The notes beneath the pieces were generated by a model. It was not told where the DNA came from and searched no databases. It saw nothing but the letters and a program-made list of their open reading frames with translations. Made by a program: the position numbers and the translations under genes. From contig NZ_FQLR01000004.1 in assembly GCF_900119895.1 (NCBI RefSeq), positions 62,001 to 126,000 of the forward strand: a stretch of DNA of 64,000 nt, written 5' to 3'. Positions 54,332 through 63,700 of the stretch are shown piece by piece; within the stretch, counting starts at the first letter, position 1; the number at the start of each line of letters is the position of its first letter. The stretch is from Collinsella phocaeensis. GTDB taxonomy: Bacteria; Actinomycetota; Coriobacteriia; Coriobacteriales; Coriobacteriaceae.

Positions 54332-57300
54332 ATGAGAAGAGGAAGGCTCGCAGTGGCCGCGGCTGTCGCCATGGTCGGCGCGCTCGGATTCACGGCTCCC
54401 GTCTTCGCGGCGGGCTCCGGATACGGTGCGGTATCCGTGAAGCAGGACGCCGGAAGCGTCACTATCGGCAACAACGCATTGACTCGTACATTCAGCACTG
54501 CCGGGAAGAAACTGACGACGACCGAGATCAACAACGTGCTCGGCGGTTCCCGGTTCGTTCCGCAAGACGGTTCCGAGGAATTCTACATCGAGCAGCTTGT
54601 CGAGAGTTCGCGCGTGGAGCCGGGCGGCGCGCTCACCAGCGTGAGGCCCCAGGGAGCCTCCGTTGCGCCGAGTGCTACGGTTGAGGTCTCCTCCACGATG
54701 GATGAGTCCGGTAACAAGGCGGCAAACGCCATCGACGGCGACCCCTCGACGTATTGGTGCTCCGTCGACACCGCTGCCGACCAGTGGATCGTCATCGAGT
54801 TCGATGGCGAGAAGACGATCAAATCCTTCGAGTACACGCCGCGCGTGAGCAACGGCTCCTGGGACTGCACCGGTCGCATCAAGGCGTACGTCCTCGAGCG
54901 CAAGCAGGGCGACCAGTGGGTCGAGATCTCCCGGGGCGCGTTCGATCCTACCGGCACCACCGTGGTCGAGCTCAAGACCGAGGTGAAGGCCGCTGCGGTC
55001 CGTCTGCGCGCGACCGAGGCGTACCATTGGGACGCCGGAAAGGCGAACACAGCGATCAACGTCGCCGAGCTCGACGTCAAGGACGCCTCCGGCGCGAGCG
55101 TCCTTGCCTCCGCTCCTGCCGCCGGCTGGTCCATCTCGTCCACCTCCGTGCAGAACGGCGACGGCGGCGGAGCCGCCGCGCTGATCGACGGCAGCTTCGA
55201 GACCTACTTCCACTCGCGTTACAGCGAGAACGGTACGGGCAGTCAGGGCGAGATGCCCGTCGACATCACCATCGACCGCGGCGCGGGCGCCACGTCGTCC
55301 TTCCAGACGGTTGGCTACGCCGGCCGCAAGGGCAGCGCTACCTCGAACGGCAACGTCAAGAAGTTCGAGCTGTACGTGTCCAACAGCGAGGGAGACCTGT
55401 ACGAGGAGGCCAACAAGAAGGGCTCCTTCAAGGTCGACTACGTCGAGGCGTACGACGGCGCGACCCCCAAGATGATCTACTTCGGTCTCGATAAGGCGCA
55501 GACGGGCCGCTACGTGGGCTTCCGCGTCATCGAGGGGGCCAACGGTGCCTTTGCCGCCGGCTCCGAGATCGACCTCTACAAGGAGAAGTTCACCTCGGTT
55601 CCCGAGACCGACGCCAAGGGCCTCAAGGCCAGCGAGCTCGAGCTCGTCAAGACCGAGGTTTCCGACACCACCGAGCCCGCGGGCAAGATGATCACCTTCA
55701 CGTTCGCGCCCGCGCAGTTCGGCGGCGGCCAGGCCACCGTGGTGGAGAAGGTCGTCATGTACGACGGCGACCACTTCATGCGCAAGTTCTTGGAGGTCGA
55801 GCTCGAGGACAAGACCGCCCGCATCAACTTCATCGATGGCGAGCATCTCGTCACCGCGGAGGACGACACCACGTGGTCCGTGCCGAAGAAGTCCGGCGTC
55901 GTCGCCATGGACACCGCCAAGGCGACCCTCGGCCAGCCAATCTACGTGAACGGCCTGTTCGTAGGCTCCGAGTTCCCCGAGACCGACACCCAGATCGCGG
56001 ACGGCCTCGGCCGCACCCGCTACTGGACCGGCAAGAACTTCGAGGACTTCGAGCGCGATAACCAGCTCACCACCGATGGCAAGTACGTCTCCTGGCAGAC
56101 GGTCTGCGGCGCCACCCACTCCGACGGCTCCGACATGAACCTCGTCCAGAGCGACTTCTTCGCCTACATCACGAGCATCTCGAAGCCCAGCGAGTTCCGT
56201 ATCCAGTACAACTCCTGGTTCGACAACATGATGTTCATCGATGACGAGAACATCATCGAGTCCTTCCAGGCCGTGGACAAGCATCTGTCCGAGACGGGCG
56301 TGCGTCCGCTCGAGTCCTATGTTGTGGACGACGGCTGGAACCAGTATCGCAAGACCGAGAACCAGTACACCACCGGCGATGACCTGCGCCGCAACGGCTC
56401 GCTCGGCGGCGACCTGGGTATCAACACCACCGGTTTCTGGCAGTTCAACAACAAGTTCCCCAACGGCCTCACGCCGTCCTCCGAGCTGGTGAACAAGCTC
56501 GGCTCCAACTTCGGCGTGTGGATCGGCCCCCGCGGTGGTTACAACTACTACGGTAACCTCGCCTCCATCATCCAGGAAGCGGGCAAGGGCTCCTCTGCCG
56601 GCGGCTCCATCGACGTCGCCGACCAGCGCTACGTCGACAACTTCACCGACATGGCCGTGAAGTGGATGGAAGACTACGGCGTGAACTACTGGAAGTGGGA
56701 CGGCTTTGCCGACGGCGGCCAGTACGGCGACTTCGCCTCCGGCGAGGGCGTCGTGGGCTACGACGAGGACCACCAGCACATGTACGGTGGCCCCAACGGC
56801 TACTACCACGCCACCGACCTGTGGGAGAAGTGGATCGTCCTGTTCGAGCGCGTGTGGGAGACCGCCGACGCCGAGGACATCGAGGACCTCTGGATCTCGC
56901 TGACCTGCTACGTCAATCCCAGCCCCTGGTTCCTGCAGTGGTCCAACTCCGTGTGGATCCAGTGCGTCGCGGACCGCGGCGAGCGTTGGAACTCCGTCCT
57001 GAACAACAAGATGGACAACATGCTCACCTACCGCGACGGTTGCTACTACGATTTCGTCGAGCAGCATGAGTTCCAGTTCCCGCTGGCCAACCTCTACAAC
57101 CATGACCCGATCTACGGTAAAGAGGGCACCGGCATCACCTCGACGTCCATGAACGGCGAGCAGTTCCGCAACTACCTGTTCATGCAGGGCACCCGCGGCA
57201 CCGCCTTCTGGGAGCTCTACTACTCCGACTCGCTCTTCGACGAGGAGAAGTACCTCATCAACGCCGACTTCCTCGCATGGGAGGAAGAGAACTTCGACAT

Positions 57301-59758
57301 GCTTCGCAACGCGAAGATGATCGGCGGCAACCCCGATACCACCGCGACCCTTTCGGGTGGCGTGAGCCAGGCCGCCGGCACGCAGGATGCGTACGGCTTC
57401 GCCGGCTTCGACACCGACGGCACCGAGGGCATCATCTCGATGCGCAACCCGGCCGCCGAGACCAAGACCATCACCTTCAAGCTGGACGATGCCATCGGCG
57501 CTAAGGCCAAGGGCACCTGGTACAAGGCGATCGATCACTCCTACACCGCCAATGGTGACGCCATCGCCGAGTCTGACGACTCCTACGCCGCCGGTGCCGA
57601 GGTGACCGTGACCCTCAAGCCGGGCGAGGTCCAGATCTGGCACCTCACCCAGAAGGCCGACACGACCGCTCCCGAGCTGTCGAACATCTCCTTCGTGGAC
57701 GAGAGCACCGTTCGCGTCCAGACCTCCGAGCACGTCTCCGGCGCTGCCTTCGAGGTTACCGTGAACGGCGAGAAGGTCGAGCTGGGCGAGAGCGCTGTGA
57801 CCGCCTACGCCGACCTCAAGACCTTCGACATCGCGCTGCCCGAGGCTCTGGCCGACGACGCGACCGTCGAGGTCAAGGCGACCGCCGGTACCGACTCGGT
57901 GAACAACAGGCTCGCCGGTACCGTGAGCGCCCAGCACTACACCGACGGCGTTGTCGCGCAGGACGACGCCATCGCCGCGGGCACCGAGCTCTCCTCTGCC
58001 AAGCGCAGCGTCGAGGGTGCCAACGGCTTCACCGTCACCGCTACGGTTGACGGCGCCCTGAAGAACGCCACCGTTCTGTCCCAGGGCGACCAGTGGTCGC
58101 TGTCCGTGAACGCCGAGGGCAAGGCCGTCTTCACCGTTGCCGGCGTCTCCGCCGTGTCCGATGACGCGCTCGTCGAGGGCGACAACGTCATCACCGGTGT
58201 TCGCGAGAACAACGGTATGGTGAAGATCTACGTCGACGGCGAGATCGCCGGTTCCGACTATGACGCCGACACGGTTGGAAAGGCTATGGAGGCCGACGCC
58301 GTCGTGGCCGGCGTCGATGCCACCAACGTCGCCGTGTACGACAACTCGCTGGGCTACGACGAGGTTCCGGCCTCTCCGCTGGCCGAGCTCATCGCCAAGA
58401 TCGAGGCGGAGCAGGGCAACTTCACCGAGGAGTCCTGGACCGCTGCGAACATGGATGCCCTGCTCGAGGCCGGTAAGGCCGCGCTCGAGGGCGACGATGC
58501 CGCCGTGAAGCAGGAGGCTTACGACAACCTGCTCGACGCGCACGGCAAGCTGGTTCCCCGCACGGTGACCAACCTCGCCACCGGCGCGGACCTTTCCGCT
58601 GCCTGGGTCGACGGCACCACGGATACCCCGGTGACCAACAGCGGTCGCGCGCTCACCGTGGCAACCGATGGCAACATCGACACGAACAGCTACGCGATCT
58701 TCGGCAACGATGCCAAGGCCGACGGATCCTACATGCAGGTCGACCTCGGCGAGACGTGCCGCATCGACGCTGTGAACCTGTGGCGCTATTGGCAGGACGG
58801 CCGCACCTACAACGGCACCGCGCTCGTTGTGGCGAACAAGGCCGACTTCTCCGATGCCCAGGTGCTCTACTACTCTGGTGATCAGGACCTGTACGGTCTC
58901 GGTGAAAACGCGCTGACCGACGACGAGCTGTATGCCGAGTCCTCGAACGGCAAGGTCCTCTACGGCGACGCCGAGGGCGACCAGTCCGTCGCCGCGCGCT
59001 ACGTGCGTCTCTACGGTCACGGCGTGAAGAACGGCGGCAAGGAGAACCATGTCGTGGAGCTCCAGGTCATGGGCGCCCGCCTTTCCGCCGATCCGTACGA
59101 CCTGGCGGGCCTGAAGGCGCTTATCGCTCAGGCTGAGACAGCGCTGGAGAACAAGGACGACTACACAGCCGACTCCATCGAGGCGCTGAACGCCCCGCTG
59201 GCCGCTGCCAAGGAGGTCGTCGAGACCATCGAGGGCGGTGCGACCGACAAGCCCCTGAGCTACGTCATCAACGCTCGCGAGGCGCTGAAGGCCGCTATCG
59301 ACGCGCTCGAGCTCGTCGAGCCCGAGCCCCAGCCGGTCGAGTACACCGTGACGTTCGATTACGGTTACGAGGGCGCCGAGGCTGCGACTGTGAAGGTCCT
59401 CGAGGGCCAGAAGGTCGCCAAGCCCGCTGATCCCGTCCGTGATGGCTACACCTTCAAGGGCTGGATGCTCGACGGCAAGGCGTACGACTTCGATGCCGAG
59501 GTGACGGGCGACATCACCCTCATCGCGGCATGGGAGAAGGTCGTGGATCCGGATACCGATCCCGAGAATCCGGGCACCGACCCCGAGAACCCCAACAGCA
59601 AGCCTGGCGGCCAGGGCGGCAAGCCCAACGGCAAGCCCGGCTCCGACGACGCGCTCGCCAAGACCGGTGACGCCTCCATGGCGATCGCCGGCGGTGTGGC
59701 CGCGATGTCGGCGGTGTCGCTTGCCGGCGCCGCCGCCGTGCGCCGCCGCCGCAAGTAG
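54332..59758 (+). CDS. Cell-wall-anchored GH36-like glycosidase, probable alpha-N-acetylgalactosaminidase
   Basis: 1808-residue surface enzyme. Signal peptide about 1-31; first part of the GH36 N-terminal beta domain (about 35-100); two CBM32/F5-8C-type domains (about 118-250 and 263-420); rest of the N-domain (about 433-610); TIM barrel (about 623-973) with YVVDDGWNQ, NKFPNGL, GVWIGPRGGY and YWKWDG, where D790 is the likely nucleophile; C-terminal beta domain to about 1107. Then an Ig-like domain, a LamG-like domain, FIVAR (about 1350-1410), a third F5/8C (about 1414-1584), a second FIVAR, an InlB-type repeat, and the sorting signal LAKTG (1775-1779), helix and RRRRK. The barrel resembles GH36 alpha-GalNAcases from gut bacteria; alpha-galactosidase activity is the alternative. 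ATG 54332 follows AAAGGAGG. Confidence 0.85.
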   Translation: MRRGRLAVAAAVAMVGALGFTAPVFAAGSGYGAVSVKQDAGSVTIGNNALTRTFSTAGKKLTTTEINNVLGGSRFVPQDGSEEFYIEQLVESSRVEPGGALTSVRPQGASVAPSATVEVSSTMDESGNKAANAIDGDPSTYWCSVDTAADQWIVIEFDGEKTIKSFEYTPRVSNGSWDCTGRIKAYVLERKQGDQWVEISRGAFDPTGTTVVELKTEVKAAAVRLRATEAYHWDAGKANTAINVAELDVKDASGASVLASAPAAGWSISSTSVQNGDGGGAAALIDGSFETYFHSRYSENGTGSQGEMPVDITIDRGAGATSSFQTVGYAGRKGSATSNGNVKKFELYVSNSEGDLYEEANKKGSFKVDYVEAYDGATPKMIYFGLDKAQTGRYVGFRVIEGANGAFAAGSEIDLYKEKFTSVPETDAKGLKASELELVKTEVSDTTEPAGKMITFTFAPAQFGGGQATVVEKVVMYDGDHFMRKFLEVELEDKTARINFIDGEHLVTAEDDTTWSVPKKSGVVAMDTAKATLGQPIYVNGLFVGSEFPETDTQIADGLGRTRYWTGKNFEDFERDNQLTTDGKYVSWQTVCGATHSDGSDMNLVQSDFFAYITSISKPSEFRIQYNSWFDNMMFIDDENIIESFQAVDKHLSETGVRPLESYVVDDGWNQYRKTENQYTTGDDLRRNGSLGGDLGINTTGFWQFNNKFPNGLTPSSELVNKLGSNFGVWIGPRGGYNYYGNLASIIQEAGKGSSAGGSIDVADQRYVDNFTDMAVKWMEDYGVNYWKWDGFADGGQYGDFASGEGVVGYDEDHQHMYGGPNGYYHATDLWEKWIVLFERVWETADAEDIEDLWISLTCYVNPSPWFLQWSNSVWIQCVADRGERWNSVLNNKMDNMLTYRDGCYYDFVEQHEFQFPLANLYNHDPIYGKEGTGITSTSMNGEQFRNYLFMQGTRGTAFWELYYSDSLFDEEKYLINADFLAWEEENFDMLRNAKMIGGNPDTTATLSGGVSQAAGTQDAYGFAGFDTDGTEGIISMRNPAAETKTITFKLDDAIGAKAKGTWYKAIDHSYTANGDAIAESDDSYAAGAEVTVTLKPGEVQIWHLTQKADTTAPELSNISFVDESTVRVQTSEHVSGAAFEVTVNGEKVELGESAVTAYADLKTFDIALPEALADDATVEVKATAGTDSVNNRLAGTVSAQHYTDGVVAQDDAIAAGTELSSAKRSVEGANGFTVTATVDGALKNATVLSQGDQWSLSVNAEGKAVFTVAGVSAVSDDALVEGDNVITGVRENNGMVKIYVDGEIAGSDYDADTVGKAMEADAVVAGVDATNVAVYDNSLGYDEVPASPLAELIAKIEAEQGNFTEESWTAANMDALLEAGKAALEGDDAAVKQEAYDNLLDAHGKLVPRTVTNLATGADLSAAWVDGTTDTPVTNSGRALTVATDGNIDTNSYAIFGNDAKADGSYMQVDLGETCRIDAVNLWRYWQDGRTYNGTALVVANKADFSDAQVLYYSGDQDLYGLGENALTDDELYAESSNGKVLYGDAEGDQSVAARYVRLYGHGVKNGGKENHVVELQVMGARLSADPYDLAGLKALIAQAETALENKDDYTADSIEALNAPLAAAKEVVETIEGGATDKPLSYVINAREALKAAIDALELVEPEPQPVEYTVTFDYGYEGAEAATVKVLEGQKVAKPADPVRDGYTFKGWMLDGKAYDFDAEVTGDITLIAAWEKVVDPDTDPENPGTDPENPNSKPGGQGGKPNGKPGSDDALAKTGDASMAIAGGVAAMSAVSLAGAAAVRRRRK

Positions 59759-59813
59759 CGACGGAAGCTCGCGCGCGGCCGCGTGACGGTATGCGCGGTC
59801 GCGGGGCCCCGCG

Positions 59814-59837
59814 GCGGATGGGCGCTGAGCCATCCGC
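59814..59837 (+). terminator. Hairpin after the GH36-like gene
   Basis: GCGGATGG pairs with CCATCCGC around GCGCTGAG, 55 bases after the stop, without a T-run. It stands just before a second hairpin and may form a tandem terminator with it. Confidence 0.45.
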
Positions 59838-59869
59838 CCGGGATGCTCCCGGTGACAAACCGATCTGTA

Positions 59870-59900
59870 GGGAGGCGGGTGCCATGCGCTCGCCTCCCTT
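59870..59900 (+). terminator. Terminator-like hairpin
   Basis: GGGAGGCG / CGCCTCCC with a 13-base loop and a TTCGCC tail. The T-run is short. It would separate the GH36-like gene from the small membrane protein gene. Confidence 0.55.
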
Positions 59901-60125
59901 CGCCTGTTTGGCCGTCTGCGTCTGCGCCGTTCGCATGCGAATGCGCGGTTCGCGCGGCTCCGACCCCGTTGCTCGCCCGCCTGCCGCCCGCAGGCGCTCG
60001 GTCTCGGCCGGGCGCGTTTCGGCCGCCTGGCCGCCCGCGTTCGTCCCGCTGGCCGAATGGGGCGTGCGGGGCGCGCGCTTCCCGAGTAGCGTGGACGGGG
60101 TATCCATCGACCCGAAAGGCCCGAC

Positions 60126-60293
60126 ATGCCCCAAAGCACCGGTAACCCCTGGATGTTCATGATCATGATGGCCATCGCCGTCTTCCTCGGCGGAGGCGTC
60201 TACTGGCTGCGTCAGCGTCGCGAGCAGAAGCGTGCCGCGCAAGAGCGCGCCGCCTCGACCGCGCGCAAGAAGCGCCCGCACAAGAAGAAATAG
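60126..60293 (+). CDS. 55-residue membrane microprotein
   Basis: Short reading frame with a well-placed AAAGG seven bases before the ATG. The product starts MPQSTGNPWMFMIMMAIAVF, forms one hydrophobic helix (about 9-27) and has a long basic tail (REQKRAAQERAAS, ending KKRPHKKK). It therefore should insert with the tail in the cytoplasm. Codon use resembles neighbouring genes. I know no function; it could associate with a membrane complex such as the export machinery. It stands between the two glycosidase genes but has hairpins on its upstream side, so it need not belong with them. Confidence 0.65.
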   Translation: MPQSTGNPWMFMIMMAIAVFLGGGVYWLRQRREQKRAAQERAASTARKKRPHKKK

Positions 60294-60465
60294 CGAGGCC
60301 TCGGGCTCATCCCGATCGGCGTCCTCGCTGCGCGGCCGCATCGCTGCGCTCCACCCGTCGCCCTGCCCCCTGCCCGGACACGACAAGCAGACCAGTTCGC
60401 GCGATGTGAGCGCCCTGCCAGCGGCGCCTGCCGCCGACCGGCATGCAGGGCGTCACTGAAAAGTT

Positions 60466-60690
60466 GTATACCAACAATACCAGTATGAATATTGATCGAA
60501 AGGTGTAGACCAGTAAACCACCAGCTACTTGTATCAAATTGACGATACAAGTGTCTCGGTAAACGGTATATCGAAACCGTTCACCGTTTTCAGAATCTAA
60601 CCAAGCCGGTGAGCTAATAGGATTCCCCGTTCCATTGATCGGATTGCTGGTAGTAACCAGTTACATTCCGGCAATACCAGTGCGCCTGCG
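60466..60690 (+). promoter_or_regulatory. AT-rich control region of the GH31 gene
   Basis: Holds ATACCAACAATACCAG (about 60468-60483), GACCAGTAAACCACCAG (about 60508-60524), a perfect 9-bp inverted repeat ACTTGTATC/GATACAAGT (60527-60552), GGTATATCGA at 60565-60574, ACGGT/ACCGT words around it, and CTGGTAGTAACCAG at 60647-60660. The repeated ACCAG/CTGGT words and the exact GGTATATCGA are shared with the GH36-like gene's control region. Confidence 0.65.
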
Positions 60691-60729
60691 CGCACGTGCA
60701 CCAAGGGGGAAGAACCGAAAGGAGCTTGG

Positions 60730-63700
60730 ATGCATAAGAGTTCGATTCTGAGCCATCGCTGGATAGGGGGCACCGCGGTCGTGGCCGCGACGGCGCTCTC
60801 CATCGCCATCGCGGCACCGGCCGCCGCCGCCCCGCTCGCGGGCGTCGAGTCCGCCGCGGTGAACGCCGAGCGCAACTACGTCGTCGACGTGAACTTCGCC
60901 GACGGCATCAAGGGCAAGATCACGTTCCTCGAGGACGGCATCTTCCGCTACAACATCGATCCCTCCGGCGAGTTCTCCGCGTACGCCGCTCCGCGCGACG
61001 AGGCCCACACGGCCCGCATCCAGGCCCAGCCGGATGCTTCCAAGAAGTACGCCCATCCGCAGGCGAACGTGTCCGAGAAGGACGGAGCAATCGTCATCAC
61101 GGCCGGCACCACCACCATCTCCCTGGACAAGGCCACGGCGAAGATGACGGTCAAGTCCGGTGACAGCGTGGTCATGGAGGAGGCGGCCCCGGTCGATCTC
61201 TCCGACGGCTCCACCGTCCAGACGCTCGTGAAGCACGACGGCGAGGACTTCTTCGGCGGCGGCACCCAGAACGGCCGCTTCATCCACACCGGCAACTCGA
61301 TCAACATCAAGAACGAGAGCGGCTGGGTCGACGGTGGCGTCGCCTCCCCCAACCCGTTCTACTGGTCGAGCGCGGGCTACGGCGTCCTGCGCAACACGTT
61401 CGCCGACGGCGTGTACGACTTCGGCAAGACCGAGGGCGCCCAGGCGGTCGCCTCGCACGGTGAGAACGAGCTCGACGCCTACTACTTCGTCGCGGACGCC
61501 GCGAGCGGAAAGTCCACGGCGCCCATCGCCCAGGAGCTGCTGCAGGCTTACTTCAAGGTGACGGGCAATCCCGTCCTGCTGCCCGAGTACGCCTTCTACG
61601 TCGGCCACCTCAACGCGTGGAACCGCGACATGTGGTCGGCGGAGCAGAAGGACGGCTACGGCGCCTGGAACATCAAGGGCGGCACGCCTGCCGCCGAGAA
61701 CGGCGGGGAGACCAAGTACGAGAAGGGCGGCACGGGCACCTCGATGCAGGCCGGCTCGATCGTCGAGTCCCTCAACGGCCACGGCCCCACCGAGCAGACC
61801 GAGAACATCCCGGAGGGCGTGACCTTCTCCCGCGAGTTCTCCGCCCAGGACCGTCTCGACAGCTACCTCGAGAACGACATGCCGCTCGGCTACTTCCTGG
61901 CCAATGACGGCTACGGCGCCGGTTACGGGCAGAACGGCTTCGGCAAGACCGGCGGCGTGAACCCGGACGGCACGAGCTCGCCCGAGCGCCTGGCCGCGGT
62001 CGCCGCAAACGTCCAGAACCTCAAGGAGTTCACGGAGTACGCCAACAGCAAGGGCGTTGCCACGGGCCTGTGGACCCAGTCCTACCTGAGCCCCGACAGC
62101 AACCCCAACACGCAGTGGCAGCTGCTCCGCGACTTCTCCTCCGAGGTCAAGACCGGTGGCGTGACCACGCTGAAGACCGACGTCGCGTGGGTCGGCCCCG
62201 GCTACTCCATGGCGCTCGACGGCACCAAGACCGCGTACGACATCGTGACCGAGCAGGCCGGCTTCCGCCCCAACATCATCACCCTGGACGGCTGGGCGGG
62301 CACCCAGCGCTTCGGTGGCATCTGGACCGGCGACCAGACGGGCGGCAACTGGGAGTACATCCGCTTCCACATCCCCACGTTCATCGGCCAGTCGCTGTCC
62401 GGCAACCCCAACGTGGGCTCCGACAACGACGGCATCTTCGGCGGCCAGCCCGTCATCGCCACGCGCGACTACCAGTGGAAGTCCTTCGCCCCGCTCATGC
62501 TCGACATGGACGGATGGGGCAGCTACGTCAAGGCCCCGCAGACGCACGGCGACCCCTACACGGGCATCTCCCGCATGTACCTTAAGCTGAAGAGCCAGCT
62601 CATGCCGTACATCTACACCACCGCAGCCTCCGCCGCGAACATCGACACGGGCAACGGCGACGCCGGCATGCCCTTCGTCCGCGCGATCCTGCTGTCCGAC
62701 GACTCCGCGTACGCCGCCAGCACGGCAACGCAGTACGAGTACACGATGGGCGAGGACTTCCTGGTGGCCCCGATCTACCAGAACACCGACGGCGACGACG
62801 CCAACAAGGGCATCGGCGACGGCGACGACGTCCGCAACGGCATCTACCTGCCCGGCACCGAGAAGGACATCTGGATCGACTACTTCACCGGCGACCAGTA
62901 CCGTGGCGGCCAGGTCCTGAACAACTTCGAGGCTCCGCTCTGGAAGCTGCCGCTGTTCGTGCGCGCGAACGCCATCGTCCCCATGTACGAGCCCAACAAT
63001 AGTCCCGACCAGGTGGACCGCACGGTTCACAACGTCGAGTTCTTCGCCACGCAGGGCGACAACGAGTACACGCTCTACGAGGACGACGGCACCTACGTCG
63101 AGAACAAGATCGACGAGTCCGATGAGGAGTACGGCCGCGAGGCGACCATCTCCTACGGCTCCAACGTCAAGACGAAGTTCACCTCCAGCGCGAAGGGCGA
63201 TACCGCGACGTTCAAGGCGGGCAAGTCCGAAGGCGGCTACGACGGCTATGACAGCAATCGCAGCACCACCTTCGTGGTGAATGTCTCCGCGAAGCCCCAG
63301 GAGATCGTCGCGAAGAACGGCGACGAGCAGCTCAAGGTTACGACGGTGGCATCCCAGGAGGAGTTCGACGCCGCCAAGCCGGCAGCCGGCGAGGCCGTGT
63401 ACTTCTACAACGAGAAGCCGAACCTCAACTACAACGCCACGGCCGAGAGCGAGTCCGTGCGCAAGGAGGGCTTCTCCAGCACCGAGATCGTCACCAACCC
63501 CAAGGTGTACGTGAAGTTCGCCAAGGCGGACGTGAACGCCGTCGAGCAGACGCTTGAGGTCACCGGCTTCGCCAACGAGGGGGCGCTCTCGGGCACCGAG
63601 CTCGATACCAGCCTCAAGGCGCCGGCAAATCTCGCCGCGCCCGCGGACGGACTCACCCCGACGAGCATCAAGCTCACCTGGGATGCGGTCGCGGGCGCCG

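Noticed and set aside
54185-60175. Antisense reading frame of about 1996 codons opposite the GH36-like gene
   Set aside because: It is a by-product of strong GC bias at third codon positions in a real gene on the plus strand. It lacks a ribosome binding site and its translation is low-complexity Val/Gly/Leu/His-rich.
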